Below, piece by piece: positions 16,804 through 25,973 of a DNA stretch of 64,000 bases (position 1 is the first letter of the stretch; each line of letters begins with the position of its first letter). Below the pieces are notes generated by a model that was given only the letters and a program-made list of their open reading frames with translations, made no database searches and was not told the origin of the DNA. The stretch spans positions 1 through 64,000 of the forward strand of contig NZ_CYIG01000008.1 of the NCBI RefSeq assembly GCF_001298675.1, read 5' to 3'. The position numbers and the translations under genes were made by a program. This DNA is from Paenacidovorax caeni. GTDB taxonomy: Bacteria; Pseudomonadota; Gammaproteobacteria; Burkholderiales; Burkholderiaceae_C.

Positions 16804-17076
16804 ATGGCACGTACCGTTCAATGCATCAAGCTCGGCCAGGAAGCCGAAGGCCTCGACTTCCCACCCTACCCCGGCGAACTGGGCAAGCGCATCTATGAAA
16901 ACGTCAGCAAGCAGGCCTGGGCCGATTGGATCCGTCACCAGACCATGCTGGTGAACGAGAACCGCCTGAACCTGGCCGACGCACGCGCACGCCAGTACCT
17001 GGCACGGCAAATGGAGAACCATTTCTTTGGCGGCGGCGCAGACGCCGCGGCGGGCTACGTGCCGCCCAGCGCATAA
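16804..17076 (+). CDS. yggX: oxidative damage protection / Fe(II) trafficking protein YggX
   Basis: A 90-residue YggX protein with the invariant start [27 protein letters not shown] and the [19 protein letters not shown] core. It protects iron-sulfur clusters and is thought to handle labile iron. Its place between sulfur genes fits a need to protect Fe-S enzymes, but the gene is widespread and solitary. An AAGGAAT ribosome site precedes it. Confidence 0.95.
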   Translation: MARTVQCIKLGQEAEGLDFPPYPGELGKRIYENVSKQAWADWIRHQTMLVNENRLNLADARARQYLARQMENHFFGGGADAAAGYVPPSA

Positions 17077-17082
17077 AAAGAC

Positions 17083-17748
17083 GTGCTGCCTTCGGCTTCG
17101 TTGCTGGATTCGTTCCAGGCGTCCCAGCTCAGTACCCTGTTGGTGGTCTACCTCGTGGCCATCACCGCCGAGGCCATGTCGGGTGCGCTGGCCGCGGGCC
17201 GGCGCAACATGGACATCTTCGGCGTGGCCGTGATCGCCTTCGTCACCGCCCTGGGCGGCGGCACCCTGCGCGACATGGTGCTGGGCCACTATCCCATCGG
17301 CTGGACCCAGCACCCCGAGTATGTTTATCTGGTCATCTCGGCCGGGCTGCTGACCACGCTGGTGGCGCGCTACATGCACCGGCTCAAGCACGTGTTCCTG
17401 GTGCTGGACGCCATGGGCTTGATCGCCTTCTCGATCATCGGCTGCAACGTGGCGCTGGAGTTGGGCTACCCGCCCGTGGTGGTGGTGATGGCGGGCATGC
17501 TCACCGGCATCAGTGGGGGCATTCTGCGCGACGTGCTGTGCAACCAGGTGCCGGTGGTGTTTCGGCGCGAGCTGTATGCCAGCGTGTCACTGGCCGTGTG
17601 CCTGCTGTTCCTGGCGCTGCAATCGCTTGACGTGGGCTCTGACCTCAACATCGGGCTCTGCTTCGCCATCGGGCTGGCGCTGCGGCTGCTCGCCATACGG
17701 TTCGAATGGCGCCTGCCGGTTTTTTCCTACCAGCAGCGCTGGGAGTAA
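17083..17748 (+). CDS. TRIC/UPF0126-family membrane protein
   Basis: A 221-residue protein of two repeated glycine-rich halves (VIAFVTALGGGTLRDMVLG and MLTGISGGILRDVLCNQVP), the hallmark of the UPF0126 (YicG/YadS) family related to trimeric intracellular cation channels. About seven membrane spans are expected. Prokaryotic members conduct K+ or other ions; some have been proposed to carry glycine. The start is GTG at 17083, 6 nt after yggX, so the two are probably co-transcribed. Confidence 0.85.
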   Translation: MLPSASLLDSFQASQLSTLLVVYLVAITAEAMSGALAAGRRNMDIFGVAVIAFVTALGGGTLRDMVLGHYPIGWTQHPEYVYLVISAGLLTTLVARYMHRLKHVFLVLDAMGLIAFSIIGCNVALELGYPPVVVVMAGMLTGISGGILRDVLCNQVPVVFRRELYASVSLAVCLLFLALQSLDVGSDLNIGLCFAIGLALRLLAIRFEWRLPVFSYQQRWE

Positions 17749-17849
17749 GCGCCGGCCTGGCGGGGCGCGAAAGCCCTTGCTGACCCGGCGCAACAACCCT
17801 TCTCGCGCATCCCTGCCCGGGGCGTGTGGTGCGAGGACAATCGCACCCC

Positions 17850-19742
17850 ATGCCCGAACCCATCGACTGGCTCCCCGATGGAGCCCCCTTCAGCCCGCGC
17901 TTCGGCGACCGTTACCACAGCAGCGCCAACCACGGCGTAGACCAGGCGCGTGACGCCTTTCTCGGCGGCTGCGGCCTGCCCGCCGCCTGGGCCGGACAGG
18001 CGCAGTGGCGCATTCTGGAAACCGGCTTTGGCCTGGGGCTGAACTTCCTCGTGACCTGGGCCGCCTGGCGCGCCGACCCGGCGCGCCCGCGCGTGCTGCA
18101 TTTCGTGTCGTGCGAGGCCTGGCCCGTGGCCGCTGCCGACCTGCTGCGCGCCGCGCCGCAGGCGCCAGAACTGCTGCCGCTGGCCCAGCAACTGGCCGCC
18201 CAGTTCTGGGGCCTGCTGCCGGGGGTGCACCGCCTCGCGTTCGAAGGCGGGCAGGTGCTGCTCACGCTCTACATTGGCGATGCCCAGACCATGCTGCGCC
18301 AGCAGCAGCCCGTGGCCGATACGGTGTACCTGGACGGCTTCAGCCCGCAGTGCAACCCCGAAATGTGGAGCGAGGGCCTGCTCAAGGCCGTGGCGCGCTG
18401 CTGCCGCCGTGGCACACGCCTGGCCACCTGGAGCGTGGCCAGCGCCGTGCGCGCTGGACTGGCGCAGTGCGGCTTCGACGTGCGCAAGGTGCCCGGCGTG
18501 CCGCCCAAGCGCGACAACCTGCAGGCCACCTTCGACCCGCCCTGGCAGCCCCGGGGCGCTGCTGACGCTCCCACGTCACTTTTCAGCGCGCCCTCACGCT
18601 GCGTCGTCATCGGTGCAGGCCTGGCGGGCGCGGGGGCCGCAGCCAGCCTGGCGCGGCGTGGCTGGCAGGTCCAGGTGCTGGACCAGGGGGCGGTGCCCGC
18701 GGCCGGGGCCTCGGGCCTGCCGGCCGGGGTGTTCGGCCTGCACGTCTCGCCGGACGACGCCCCGCAATCGCGCCTGAGCCGCGCCGGCCTGCGCCTGACA
18801 CGCCAGACGGCGCAGGATCTGCTGGCCGAAGGCGTGGACTGGGCCCCCAGCGGTGTGCTGGAGCACTGCGTGGACGGCAAGCGCGGCCTGCCAGCTGCCT
18901 GGAGCGAAGAGGCCACCCACCCAGGAAGCGAATGGAGCCGCTATGCCGACGCGGCGCAACTGGCCGCCGCAGGCCTGCCCGCCGACGCGGTGGGCCACTG
19001 GCACACCCGCGGCGGCTGGATACGGCCCGCGCGACTGATCGCGGCACTGCTGGCGCAGCCCGGCATCACCTGGCACGGCGGTGCAGCGGTGGCGCGCATC
19101 ACACGCGCCCACGATGGCGCATGGCAGCTGTTCAATGCGCAGGGCACGCTGCTGGCCGAGGCGCCGCTGGTCGTCATCGCTACCGGTGCGGGCAGCATCA
19201 ACCTATGCGCCGATTACTGGCCTGCCGCATCGCTGCGCCCGCTGCGCGGACAGGTGAGCTGGGGCCGCTGCAGCGACGCGCCCGCCCTGCCCCCCTTCCC
19301 CGTGAACGGCCACGGCAACCTGGTGCCGCGCGCGCCCGATGCGGACGGCCCCATCTGGGTGCTGGGTTCGACCTTCGAGCGCGGCCAGACCACGCTGCCC
19401 AAGACGGCCGACGAACTGGCTGCTGGCCACGCCTACAACCTGGAGCGCCTGCGCGGCCTGCTGCCGGGCTTGCGGGAGCCGATGGCCCAACGCTTTCAGG
19501 CCCCTGGCATGGTGCACGACTGGTCCGCCGTGCGCTGCGCCGCGCCCGACCGCCGCCCCGTGGTCGGCCCCATCGACCCGCAAGCGCTGCCCGGCCTGTG
19601 CATCAGCACCGCGCTGGGCGCGCGGGGGTTGACCAACGCCCTGCTGTGCGGCGAACTGCTGGCGGCGCAGTTGCACGCCGAGCCCCTGCCGCTGGAGGCC
19701 AAAGTGGCACAGGCGCTGGCTGCGCAACGGCTGCGCGCGTGA
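17850..19742 (+). CDS. mnmC: bifunctional tRNA 5-methylaminomethyl-2-thiouridine enzyme MnmC
   Basis: Two fused domains. The N-terminal methyltransferase (about 1-245; ETGFGLGLNFL SAM motif; YLDGFSPQCNPEMW) uses SAM to methylate nm5s2U34. The C-terminal FAD oxidoreductase (about 250-630; VVIGAGLAGAGAAASLARRGW) removes the carboxymethyl group from cmnm5s2U34. The length of 630 residues is normal. The upstream in-frame start at 17826 is non-conserved. The enzyme depends on thiolation of the tRNA, a use for the sulfur handled by neighbouring genes. Confidence 0.93.
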   Translation: MPEPIDWLPDGAPFSPRFGDRYHSSANHGVDQARDAFLGGCGLPAAWAGQAQWRILETGFGLGLNFLVTWAAWRADPARPRVLHFVSCEAWPVAAADLLRAAPQAPELLPLAQQLAAQFWGLLPGVHRLAFEGGQVLLTLYIGDAQTMLRQQQPVADTVYLDGFSPQCNPEMWSEGLLKAVARCCRRGTRLATWSVASAVRAGLAQCGFDVRKVPGVPPKRDNLQATFDPPWQPRGAADAPTSLFSAPSRCVVIGAGLAGAGAAASLARRGWQVQVLDQGAVPAAGASGLPAGVFGLHVSPDDAPQSRLSRAGLRLTRQTAQDLLAEGVDWAPSGVLEHCVDGKRGLPAAWSEEATHPGSEWSRYADAAQLAAAGLPADAVGHWHTRGGWIRPARLIAALLAQPGITWHGGAAVARITRAHDGAWQLFNAQGTLLAEAPLVVIATGAGSINLCADYWPAASLRPLRGQVSWGRCSDAPALPPFPVNGHGNLVPRAPDADGPIWVLGSTFERGQTTLPKTADELAAGHAYNLERLRGLLPGLREPMAQRFQAPGMVHDWSAVRCAAPDRRPVVGPIDPQALPGLCISTALGARGLTNALLCGELLAAQLHAEPLPLEAKVAQALAAQRLRA

Positions 19743-19840
19743 GGGCAGGCCTATCCTCGTTTTCCTTATAAGGTAATTTGAATATATGCAAGACTAAAAA
19801 GTAGTTTGTTTTGATATAAGAAACTTCTACATTCGCGTCC
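19743..19840 (+). promoter_or_regulatory. AT-rich promoter of the sulfate reduction operon
   Basis: AT-rich gap ahead of tauE with TTATAAG near 19768 and TTGATATAAGAAAC near 19811-19825, in contrast with the GC-rich genes around. It is the only sizeable gap before the tauE-cysI-cysN run, so it is the likely CysB-dependent promoter. Confidence 0.4.
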
Positions 19841-20644
19841 ATGCATGATTTCGCGTTCATCCTTGCGGGCTTTGGTGTGGGCCTGATCGTCGGCCTGACC
19901 GGCGTGGGCGGCGGCTCGTTGATGACGCCAGCGCTCATTTTTTTCTTCGGCATCAAGCCGCACCTGGCCATCGGCACCGACTTGCTGTTCGCCGCATTCA
20001 CCAAGATGGGCGGCACCGTGAGCCTGGCGCGCCAGCGCCTGGTGCCGTGGCGTGTGGTGGGCCTGCTGTGCGCCGGCAGCATTCCGGCCGCGCTGCTGGG
20101 CCTGTGGGCGCTGCGCCATCTCGGGCCCGACAGTGCCCAGGCGCAGCGCGTGATGACAACGACGCTGGGCGCGGCGCTGCTGCTGACAGCGGCGGCCACG
20201 CTGTACAAGGCCCTGGTTTTTTCGCCCGAGCGCGCTGCCGCCGCTGCCGCCACACGCAGCAGCCGCGCCGCCGACGCCACGCAGCCGCGCCACTGGAGCC
20301 TGCCGGTGCTGCTGGGGGCGGTCATTGGCCTGCTGGTGACCTTTACCTCGGTGGGCGCCGGGGCCATCGGTGTGTCGGTGCTGCTGCTGGTGTTCCCGCA
20401 CCTGCCGCTGCCGCGCATCATCGCCGCCGACATCGCCTACGCCGTGCCGCTCACGCTGGTGGCGGGCCTGGGCCATGCCTCGCTCGGCTCGGTGGACTGG
20501 CCGCTGCTGGGCCTGCTGCTCACGGGCTCGCTGCCGGGCATCTGGCTGGGCTCGCGCCTGGTCTCGCACACGCCCGAGCGGCTGATCCGTTCCATTCTCT
20601 CCGCGCTGCTCGCCTGGGCTGGCGCCAAACTGGTTTTGCTCTGA
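19841..20644 (+). CDS. TauE/SafE-family anion exporter
   Basis: A 267-residue membrane protein with two copies of the TauE/SafE motif (GFGVGLIVGLTGVGGGSLMTPAL and GLLVTFTSVGAGAIGVSVLL) and about eight spans. The family moves sulfite, sulfoacetate or related anions. It is 7 nt ahead of cysI, so it may remove toxic sulfite or bring in sulfate; the direction is not shown by sequence. Confidence 0.87.
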   Translation: MHDFAFILAGFGVGLIVGLTGVGGGSLMTPALIFFFGIKPHLAIGTDLLFAAFTKMGGTVSLARQRLVPWRVVGLLCAGSIPAALLGLWALRHLGPDSAQAQRVMTTTLGAALLLTAAATLYKALVFSPERAAAAAATRSSRAADATQPRHWSLPVLLGAVIGLLVTFTSVGAGAIGVSVLLLVFPHLPLPRIIAADIAYAVPLTLVAGLGHASLGSVDWPLLGLLLTGSLPGIWLGSRLVSHTPERLIRSILSALLAWAGAKLVLL

Positions 20645-20651
20645 CCCCACC

Positions 20652-22442
20652 ATGTACCAATACACAGAATTCGACCGCCAATTCGTCCACCTGCGCGCCC
20701 AGCAGTTCCGCGACCAGCTCGAGCGCTGGCAGCGCGGCGAGCTGACCGACGAGCAGATGCTGCCGCTGCGCCTGCAAAACGGCTGGTACATCCAGCGCTA
20801 CGCGCCCATGGCGCGCATTGCCGTGCCCTACGGGGAGATCAGCAGCACCCAGTTGCGCATGCTGGCACACATCGCACGCGAGTACGACAAGCCCACGCCC
20901 GAGCTGCTGGCGCACGCCCAGGCCACGCAAGACGCACTGCAGGCCGCCCAGCCCGGCCTGACGCTGGCCGCCGCGCCGCTGAAGTACGGCTACGGCCACT
21001 TCACCACGCGCACCAACGTGCAGTTCAACTGGATTCCCATCACCAAGGCCGCTGACGTGATGGACCTGCTGGCCAGCGTGCACATGCACGGCATCCAGAC
21101 CAGCGGCAACACCATCCGCAACATCAACTGCGAGGCTTACGAAGGCATCGCCGAGGACGGCATCGTCGATGCCCGTCCGTTCAGCGAAATCCTGCGCCAG
21201 TGGAGCACGCTGCACCCCGAGTTCGCCTTCCTGCCGCGCAAGTTCAAGATCTCCTTCAACGGCGCCGCCGAGGACCGCGCCGCCACGGGCTGGTACGACA
21301 TCGGCCTGCAGGCGCTGCGCAACGAGGCGGGCGAGACGGGCTTCACCGTCAAGGTCGGCGGCGGCATGGGCCGCACGCCCGTCATCGGCACCGTGGTGCG
21401 CGAGTTCCTGCCCTGGCACCAGCTGCTCAACTACATCGAGGCCGTGATCCGCGTCTACAACGGCTACGGCCGCCGCGACAACAAGTGGAAGGCGCGCATC
21501 AAGATCCTGGTCAAGGCCGAAGGCCAGAAGTTCATCGACGCGGTGGAGGCCGAATACCAAGCCATCGTCGCGCAGGACGGCGCGCCGCACACCATCACCC
21601 AGGCCGAGCTCGACCGCGTGGCCGCCAACTTCGTGGTGCCCGCGCTCAAGCCCGCCAACCTGCCGTCGAGCGTCAACACCAGCGGCCAGCTCTACCAGCG
21701 CTGGCTGCAGCAGAACGTGCGCGGCCACCGCCTGCCGGGCATGCGCGCCGTCACGCTGTCGTTCAAGCGCGTGGGCTTCGCGCCCGGCGACGCCGACGCC
21801 GACACCATCGACGCGCTGGCGCAGCTGGCCGAGCAGTTCTCGGCCTCCGAGGCGCGCCTGACGCACGAGCAGAACCTGATGCTGCCCTGGGTGTTCGAAA
21901 GCGACCTGCCCGCGCTGTACGAGGCCGCGCGCAAGCTCGGCCTGGCGCAGCCCAACATCGGCCTGCTCACCGACATGATCGCCTGCCCCGGTGGCGACTT
22001 CTGCGCGCTGGCCAATGCGCGCTCGCTGCCGATTGCCGCCGCCATTACCGAGCGCTACCAGGACCTGGACGAGGTGTTCGACCTCGGCCCGATCGACCTG
22101 CACATGAGCGGCTGCATCAACTCCTGCGGCCACCACCACAGCGGGCACATCGGCATCCTCGGCGTCGACAAGGACGGCAAGGAGTGGTACCAGATCACGC
22201 TGGGCGGCTCCGACGGCACGCGCCTGTCCGGCCCGGCCCTGGCGGGCAAGGTGGTTGGCCCGTCGTTCTCTGCCGCCGAGGTGCCCGACGTGATCGAGGC
22301 CATCCTGGACACCTACCGCGCCCAGCGCAAGGGCGGCGAGCTCTTCATCGACACGCTGCGCCGTGTGGGGCACGACCCGTTCAAGGCCGCCGCCAATGCC
22401 GCACGCCACCCCCGCCAGGCCGAAGAGGCCGTTGCCGAATGA
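20652..22442 (+). CDS. cysI: sulfite reductase hemoprotein
   Basis: A 596-residue siroheme and [4Fe-4S] enzyme that reduces sulfite to sulfide with six electrons. Cluster ligands are C445 and C451 (ACPGGDFC) and C488 and C492 (SGCINSC). The two ferredoxin-like half domains (YGHFTTRTNVQFNW; LTHEQNLMLPWV) are present. No CysJ flavoprotein is nearby; the ferredoxin and ferredoxin reductase genes 3.5 kb downstream are possible donors. Its stop overlaps the next gene (ATGA). Confidence 0.94.
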   Translation: MYQYTEFDRQFVHLRAQQFRDQLERWQRGELTDEQMLPLRLQNGWYIQRYAPMARIAVPYGEISSTQLRMLAHIAREYDKPTPELLAHAQATQDALQAAQPGLTLAAAPLKYGYGHFTTRTNVQFNWIPITKAADVMDLLASVHMHGIQTSGNTIRNINCEAYEGIAEDGIVDARPFSEILRQWSTLHPEFAFLPRKFKISFNGAAEDRAATGWYDIGLQALRNEAGETGFTVKVGGGMGRTPVIGTVVREFLPWHQLLNYIEAVIRVYNGYGRRDNKWKARIKILVKAEGQKFIDAVEAEYQAIVAQDGAPHTITQAELDRVAANFVVPALKPANLPSSVNTSGQLYQRWLQQNVRGHRLPGMRAVTLSFKRVGFAPGDADADTIDALAQLAEQFSASEARLTHEQNLMLPWVFESDLPALYEAARKLGLAQPNIGLLTDMIACPGGDFCALANARSLPIAAAITERYQDLDEVFDLGPIDLHMSGCINSCGHHHSGHIGILGVDKDGKEWYQITLGGSDGTRLSGPALAGKVVGPSFSAAEVPDVIEAILDTYRAQRKGGELFIDTLRRVGHDPFKAAANAARHPRQAEEAVAE

Positions 22443-22876
22443 GCGTGGACACCGTAAAGCCCCTGACGAACCCAATGACTATGAAAATAATAGCTTCCAG
22501 CGCAGTCCCCACGGGCGCTGAGACCGAAAAAGTGCTTCAAATCGCCAACGATGCCGAACTGGCCGACATTGCCGCCAGCGGCGCCTTGCAGGGCGTGGCG
22601 CGCGTCGAGTTGAACTTCCCAAAGTTCACCGATGGCCGCGCCTTCAGCCAGGCCGTGCTGCTGCGCCGCCGCTACGGCTTTGCCGGCGACATCCGCGCCA
22701 CGGGTGACGTGCTGATCGACCAGCTGGTGCAAATGCACCGCAGCGGCTTTACCAGCGCCGTACTGGCCGAAGGCCAGAACCCCGAGGTGGCCGAGCGCCA
22801 GTTCGCGCGCTACAGCGCCTTCTACCAGGGCGATGCGCTGCAGCCGCGCCCGCTGTTTGCCCGGGAGGGCGCATGA
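22439..22876 (+). CDS. DUF934 protein linked to cysI
   Basis: A 145-residue protein of the DUF934 family (VELNFPKFTDGRAFSQAVLLRRRYGFAGDIRATGDVLIDQLVQMHRSGF), which regularly follows cysI in proteobacteria and is thought to help sulfite reduction; the role is unproved. It overlaps cysI by 4 nt and cysH by 4 nt. A copy of the interspersed repeat lies inside its first 30 codons, so the true start could be the ATG at 22481. Confidence 0.85.
   Translation: MSVDTVKPLTNPMTMKIIASSAVPTGAETEKVLQIANDAELADIAASGALQGVARVELNFPKFTDGRAFSQAVLLRRRYGFAGDIRATGDVLIDQLVQMHRSGFTSAVLAEGQNPEVAERQFARYSAFYQGDALQPRPLFAREGA
22489..22520 (+). repeat. interspersed repeat copy inside a coding region
   Basis: AATAGCTTCCAGCGC, then GGGCGCTGA, within codons of the DUF934 gene. 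It encodes part of a variable N-terminal stretch. Confidence 0.55.
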
Positions 22877-23499
22877 TGAGCCCGCTCGACCTCGCCCGCA
22901 TCAACGCCGAGATGGGCCACGACGCGCAGGCGCTCACGCGCTGGGCGCTAGGCCTGGGCCAGCGCGCCATCGTCACCACCAACTTTCGCCCGTTTGAGGC
23001 CGTGATCTTGCACCTCGTCACGCAGGTGCAGCCCGATGTGCCGGTGGTGTGGATGGACAACGGCTACAACACCGAAGCCACCTACCGCTACGCCGACGAA
23101 GTGACCAAGCAGCTGGGCCTGAACCTGAAAATCTACCTGCCGCTGCGCTCACGCGCGCACCGCGAGGCGGTGGACGGCCCCACTCCGGCGCTGGATGACC
23201 CACGCCACGCCGCCTTCACGCAGGAAGTCAAGCTCGAACCCTTTGCCCGGGCGCTGCGCGAAACCGCGCCGCAGGTGTGGTTCACGGCGCTGCGCGCCAC
23301 CGACAGCGCCGTGCGCGCGCAAATGGAGCCCGTCAGCATCAACCCCGACGGGCTGATCAAAGTGGCGCCGCTGCTGCATTGGTCGTCCAAGCAGCTGCAC
23401 GAATACTGCGTGCAGCACGGCCTGCCCAACAACTTCGACTACGTGGACCCCACCAAGGGCGAAGACCAGCGCGAATGCGGCCTGCATCTGGCACACTGA
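22873..23499 (+). CDS. cysH: phosphoadenylyl-sulfate reductase (CysH type)
   Basis: A 208-residue PAPS/APS reductase-fold protein ending with the nucleophile loop RECGLH. It has only two cysteines and lacks the CC...CxxC ligands of [4Fe-4S] APS reductases, which points to thioredoxin-dependent PAPS reduction. It is somewhat shorter than E. coli CysH (244). The P-loop-like segment reads IVTTNFRPFEAVILHL, unusual for the family. It sits between DUF934 and cysD. If it uses PAPS, an APS kinase must exist outside the window. Confidence 0.88.
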   Translation: MMSPLDLARINAEMGHDAQALTRWALGLGQRAIVTTNFRPFEAVILHLVTQVQPDVPVVWMDNGYNTEATYRYADEVTKQLGLNLKIYLPLRSRAHREAVDGPTPALDDPRHAAFTQEVKLEPFARALRETAPQVWFTALRATDSAVRAQMEPVSINPDGLIKVAPLLHWSSKQLHEYCVQHGLPNNFDYVDPTKGEDQRECGLHLAH

Positions 23500-23518
23500 G
23501 GCCTGCGCTCTATCAAAA

Positions 23519-23555
23519 CAATAGCTACTCGCGCTTGCTGCATAAGCCCTAGAGC
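23519..23555 (+). repeat. interspersed repeat copy
   Basis: CAATAGCTACTCGCGCTTGC, a short loop, then CATAAGCCC, in the cysH-cysD gap. Confidence 0.65.
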
Positions 23556-23575
23556 CCGATTTGACTGGAAAAACC

Positions 23576-24508
23576 ATGAACGCCCGTGTTGACCCCCAAG
23601 TGCTGAACCAGCTCAGCAACCGCCACCTCGATGCGCTGGAAGAAGAAACCATCTTCATCCTGCGCGAAGTGGCCGCCGCCTTTGAGCGCCCCGCCCTGCT
23701 GTTTTCGGGCGGCAAAGACTCGCTGGTGATGCTCAAGTGCGCCGAAAAAGCCTTTGGCATTGGCCGCATCCCCTACCCGCTGTTGATGATCGACACCGGC
23801 CACAACTTCCCTGAAGTCACCGACTTCCGCGACTTTCGCGCCAAGGAACTCGGCGCCGAGCTGATCGTGCGCAGCGTCGAAGACTCGATGGCGCGCGGCA
23901 CCGTGCGCTTGGCGCACCCTGGCGAAAGCCGCAACGTGCACCAGTCGGTCACGCTGCTCGAAGCCATTGAAGAGTTCCGCTTTGATGCCCTGATTGGCGG
24001 TGCACGCCGCGACGAGGAAAAGGCCCGCGCCAAAGAGCGCATCTTCAGCCACCGCGACAGCTTTGGCCAATGGCAGCCCAAGGCCCAGCGCCCCGAGCTG
24101 TGGACGCTGTTCAACACCCGGCTGGCCCCGGGCGAGCACTTTCGCGTGTTCCCCATCAGCAACTGGACCGAGCTGGACGTGTGGCAGTACATCGAGCGCG
24201 AGCACATCGCCCTGCCCTCGCTGTACTACGCCCACCAGCGCCAGATCGTCGAGCGCAAAGGCCTGCTGGTGCCCGTCACGCCGCTGACGCCGCCCAAAGA
24301 CGGCGAGACCGTGCAAACGCGCACCGTGCGCTTTCGCACCGTGGGCGACATCACCTGCACCTGCCCAGTCGAAAGCCCCGCCGCCACGGCCGGCGAGGTC
24401 GTGATTGAAACGCTGGCCGCCGAGGTCAGCGAACGCGGCGCCACCCGCATGGACGACAAGACCAGCGACGCCTCGATGGAAAAGCGCAAGAAGGACGGGT
24501 ATTTCTGA
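23576..24508 (+). CDS. cysD: sulfate adenylyltransferase subunit 2
   Basis: A 310-residue ATP-PPase with the SGGKDSLVMLK loop; it adenylates sulfate to APS with GTP hydrolysis by CysN. Family segments include MIDTGHNFPEVTDFRD and NWTELDVWQYI. The ATG at 23576 is chosen over the upstream TTG at 23561. The stop overlaps the cysN ATG by one base. Confidence 0.95.
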   Translation: MNARVDPQVLNQLSNRHLDALEEETIFILREVAAAFERPALLFSGGKDSLVMLKCAEKAFGIGRIPYPLLMIDTGHNFPEVTDFRDFRAKELGAELIVRSVEDSMARGTVRLAHPGESRNVHQSVTLLEAIEEFRFDALIGGARRDEEKARAKERIFSHRDSFGQWQPKAQRPELWTLFNTRLAPGEHFRVFPISNWTELDVWQYIEREHIALPSLYYAHQRQIVERKGLLVPVTPLTPPKDGETVQTRTVRFRTVGDITCTCPVESPAATAGEVVIETLAAEVSERGATRMDDKTSDASMEKRKKDGYF

Positions 24509-25875
24509 TGACCACCACTCTCAATTCCATAGCTGCCAGCGCTCAACCAGCAAGCGCTGAAGGCCAAAATGACCATATTTCCGCCCTGCGCTTCATCACC
24601 TGCGGCAGCGTGGACGATGGCAAAAGCACGCTGATTGGCCGCCTGCTGGTCGACAGCCGCGCCGTGCTGCAAGACCACCTGGCGGGCGTGCAGCGCGGCG
24701 GTGAAACCGACCTGGCGCTGCTCACTGACGGCCTCTCGGCCGAGCGCGAGCAAGGCATCACCATCGACGTGGCCTACCGCTACTTCGCCACCGAAACGCG
24801 CAAGTTCATCATTGGTGATGCGCCCGGCCACGAGCAGTACACGCGCAACATGGTCACCGCCGCTTCGCAGGCCGACGCCGCCGTGGTGCTGGTGGATGCC
24901 ACCAAGCTCGACTGGCAAAACCCGCAGCTGACGCTGCTGCCGCAAACGCGCCGCCACAGCCTGCTGGTACACCTGCTGCGCGTGCATTCGCTGGTGTTTG
25001 CTGTCAACAAGCTCGACGCCGTGGCCGACCCGCAACTGGCCTACCGCCACATTCGCGCCGCGCTGGAGCAATTCGCCCAGCACGCGGGCATTGCCGTGGC
25101 GGGCGTGGTGCCCGTCTCGGCGCTCAAGGGCTGGAACGTGGTGGATGCCCAGCCCCACTGGTGCGGCTACGAAGGCCCCAGCCTGCTGCAGATTCTGGAG
25201 CTGCTGCCCAACACCCCGCCCGATACCGCCCTGCCGCTGGCCTTTCCGGTGCAGTGGGTCGAAAAATTCTCGTCGTCGTCGGACACCTCGCAGGGTCGGC
25301 GCGTGTTCTGGGGCCGCGTGGGTGCGGGCCAGGTGCAACCCGGCACGCCCGTGCAAATCTTCCCCAGCGGCCAGCTGGCCACGGTGGCGCAGGTGCTGGA
25401 CCACGCGCGCCGCCCCACCGACGTGGGTGCAGGCAAAAGTGCCGGGGTCATCCTCGACCGCGAGGTCGATGTCTCGCGCGGCGACTGGATCGTGGCTGCG
25501 CCTGTGCCCGCCACCCCCGCCGAGGACGACTTTGACACGCCTGCCGCCGTGCCCGCCTGGCCCGGCCAGCGCGAGTTGCGCGCCACCGTCGCCTGGATGG
25601 ACGACGAACCCCTGGTGGCAGGGCGCGTGTACTGGGCGCTGCACGGCCACCGCTGGGTGAAGGCCAAGGTGCGCCGCGTGGTGCATCGCCTGAACATCCA
25701 CACCCTGGCGGAAGAAGAAGCGCAGCAGCTGGAGCCCAATGCCATCGGCCACGTCGAGCTGCTGCTGCAAGAGCCCCTGCCCGCAGCACCCTTCGCCCAG
25801 GCACGCCTGCTGGGCTCGCTGATCCTGGTCGATACCGCCAGCCACCGCACGGCGGGTGCCATCCTGGTGAACTGA
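24508..25875 (+). CDS. cysN: sulfate adenylyltransferase subunit 1 (GTPase)
   Basis: An EF-Tu-like GTPase of 455 residues with G1 GSVDDGKST, G3 DAPGHEQY and G4 NKLD. It drives APS synthesis with CysD. There is no fused CysC kinase domain. The first 25 residues before HISALRFITCGS are non-conserved and are encoded in part by a copy of the interspersed repeat. It is the last gene of the sulfate-reduction operon. Confidence 0.95.
   Translation: MTTTLNSIAASAQPASAEGQNDHISALRFITCGSVDDGKSTLIGRLLVDSRAVLQDHLAGVQRGGETDLALLTDGLSAEREQGITIDVAYRYFATETRKFIIGDAPGHEQYTRNMVTAASQADAAVVLVDATKLDWQNPQLTLLPQTRRHSLLVHLLRVHSLVFAVNKLDAVADPQLAYRHIRAALEQFAQHAGIAVAGVVPVSALKGWNVVDAQPHWCGYEGPSLLQILELLPNTPPDTALPLAFPVQWVEKFSSSSDTSQGRRVFWGRVGAGQVQPGTPVQIFPSGQLATVAQVLDHARRPTDVGAGKSAGVILDREVDVSRGDWIVAAPVPATPAEDDFDTPAAVPAWPGQRELRATVAWMDDEPLVAGRVYWALHGHRWVKAKVRRVVHRLNIHTLAEEEAQQLEPNAIGHVELLLQEPLPAAPFAQARLLGSLILVDTASHRTAGAILVN
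24529..24570 (+). repeat. interspersed repeat copy inside the cysN 5' end
   Basis: CATAGCTGCCAGCGC followed by GCAAGCGCTGAAGGCC, in frame within the first codons of cysN. Confidence 0.65.
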
Positions 25876-25973
25876 CGCCGGTCAACGAAGCCCTTACCGC
25901 CACGGGGCCGGCTGCGGCCCGCCCCCGTGGAACCGCCTAAAATTGAGGGTTACCCCCTGATTCCAACCACACC

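Noticed and set aside
20520-22475. 651-codon minus-strand frame opposite cysI
   Set aside because: It is the antisense shadow of cysI, a common effect of high GC content. The same applies to long frames opposite putA, the cysteine desulfurase and the FecR/TPR gene.
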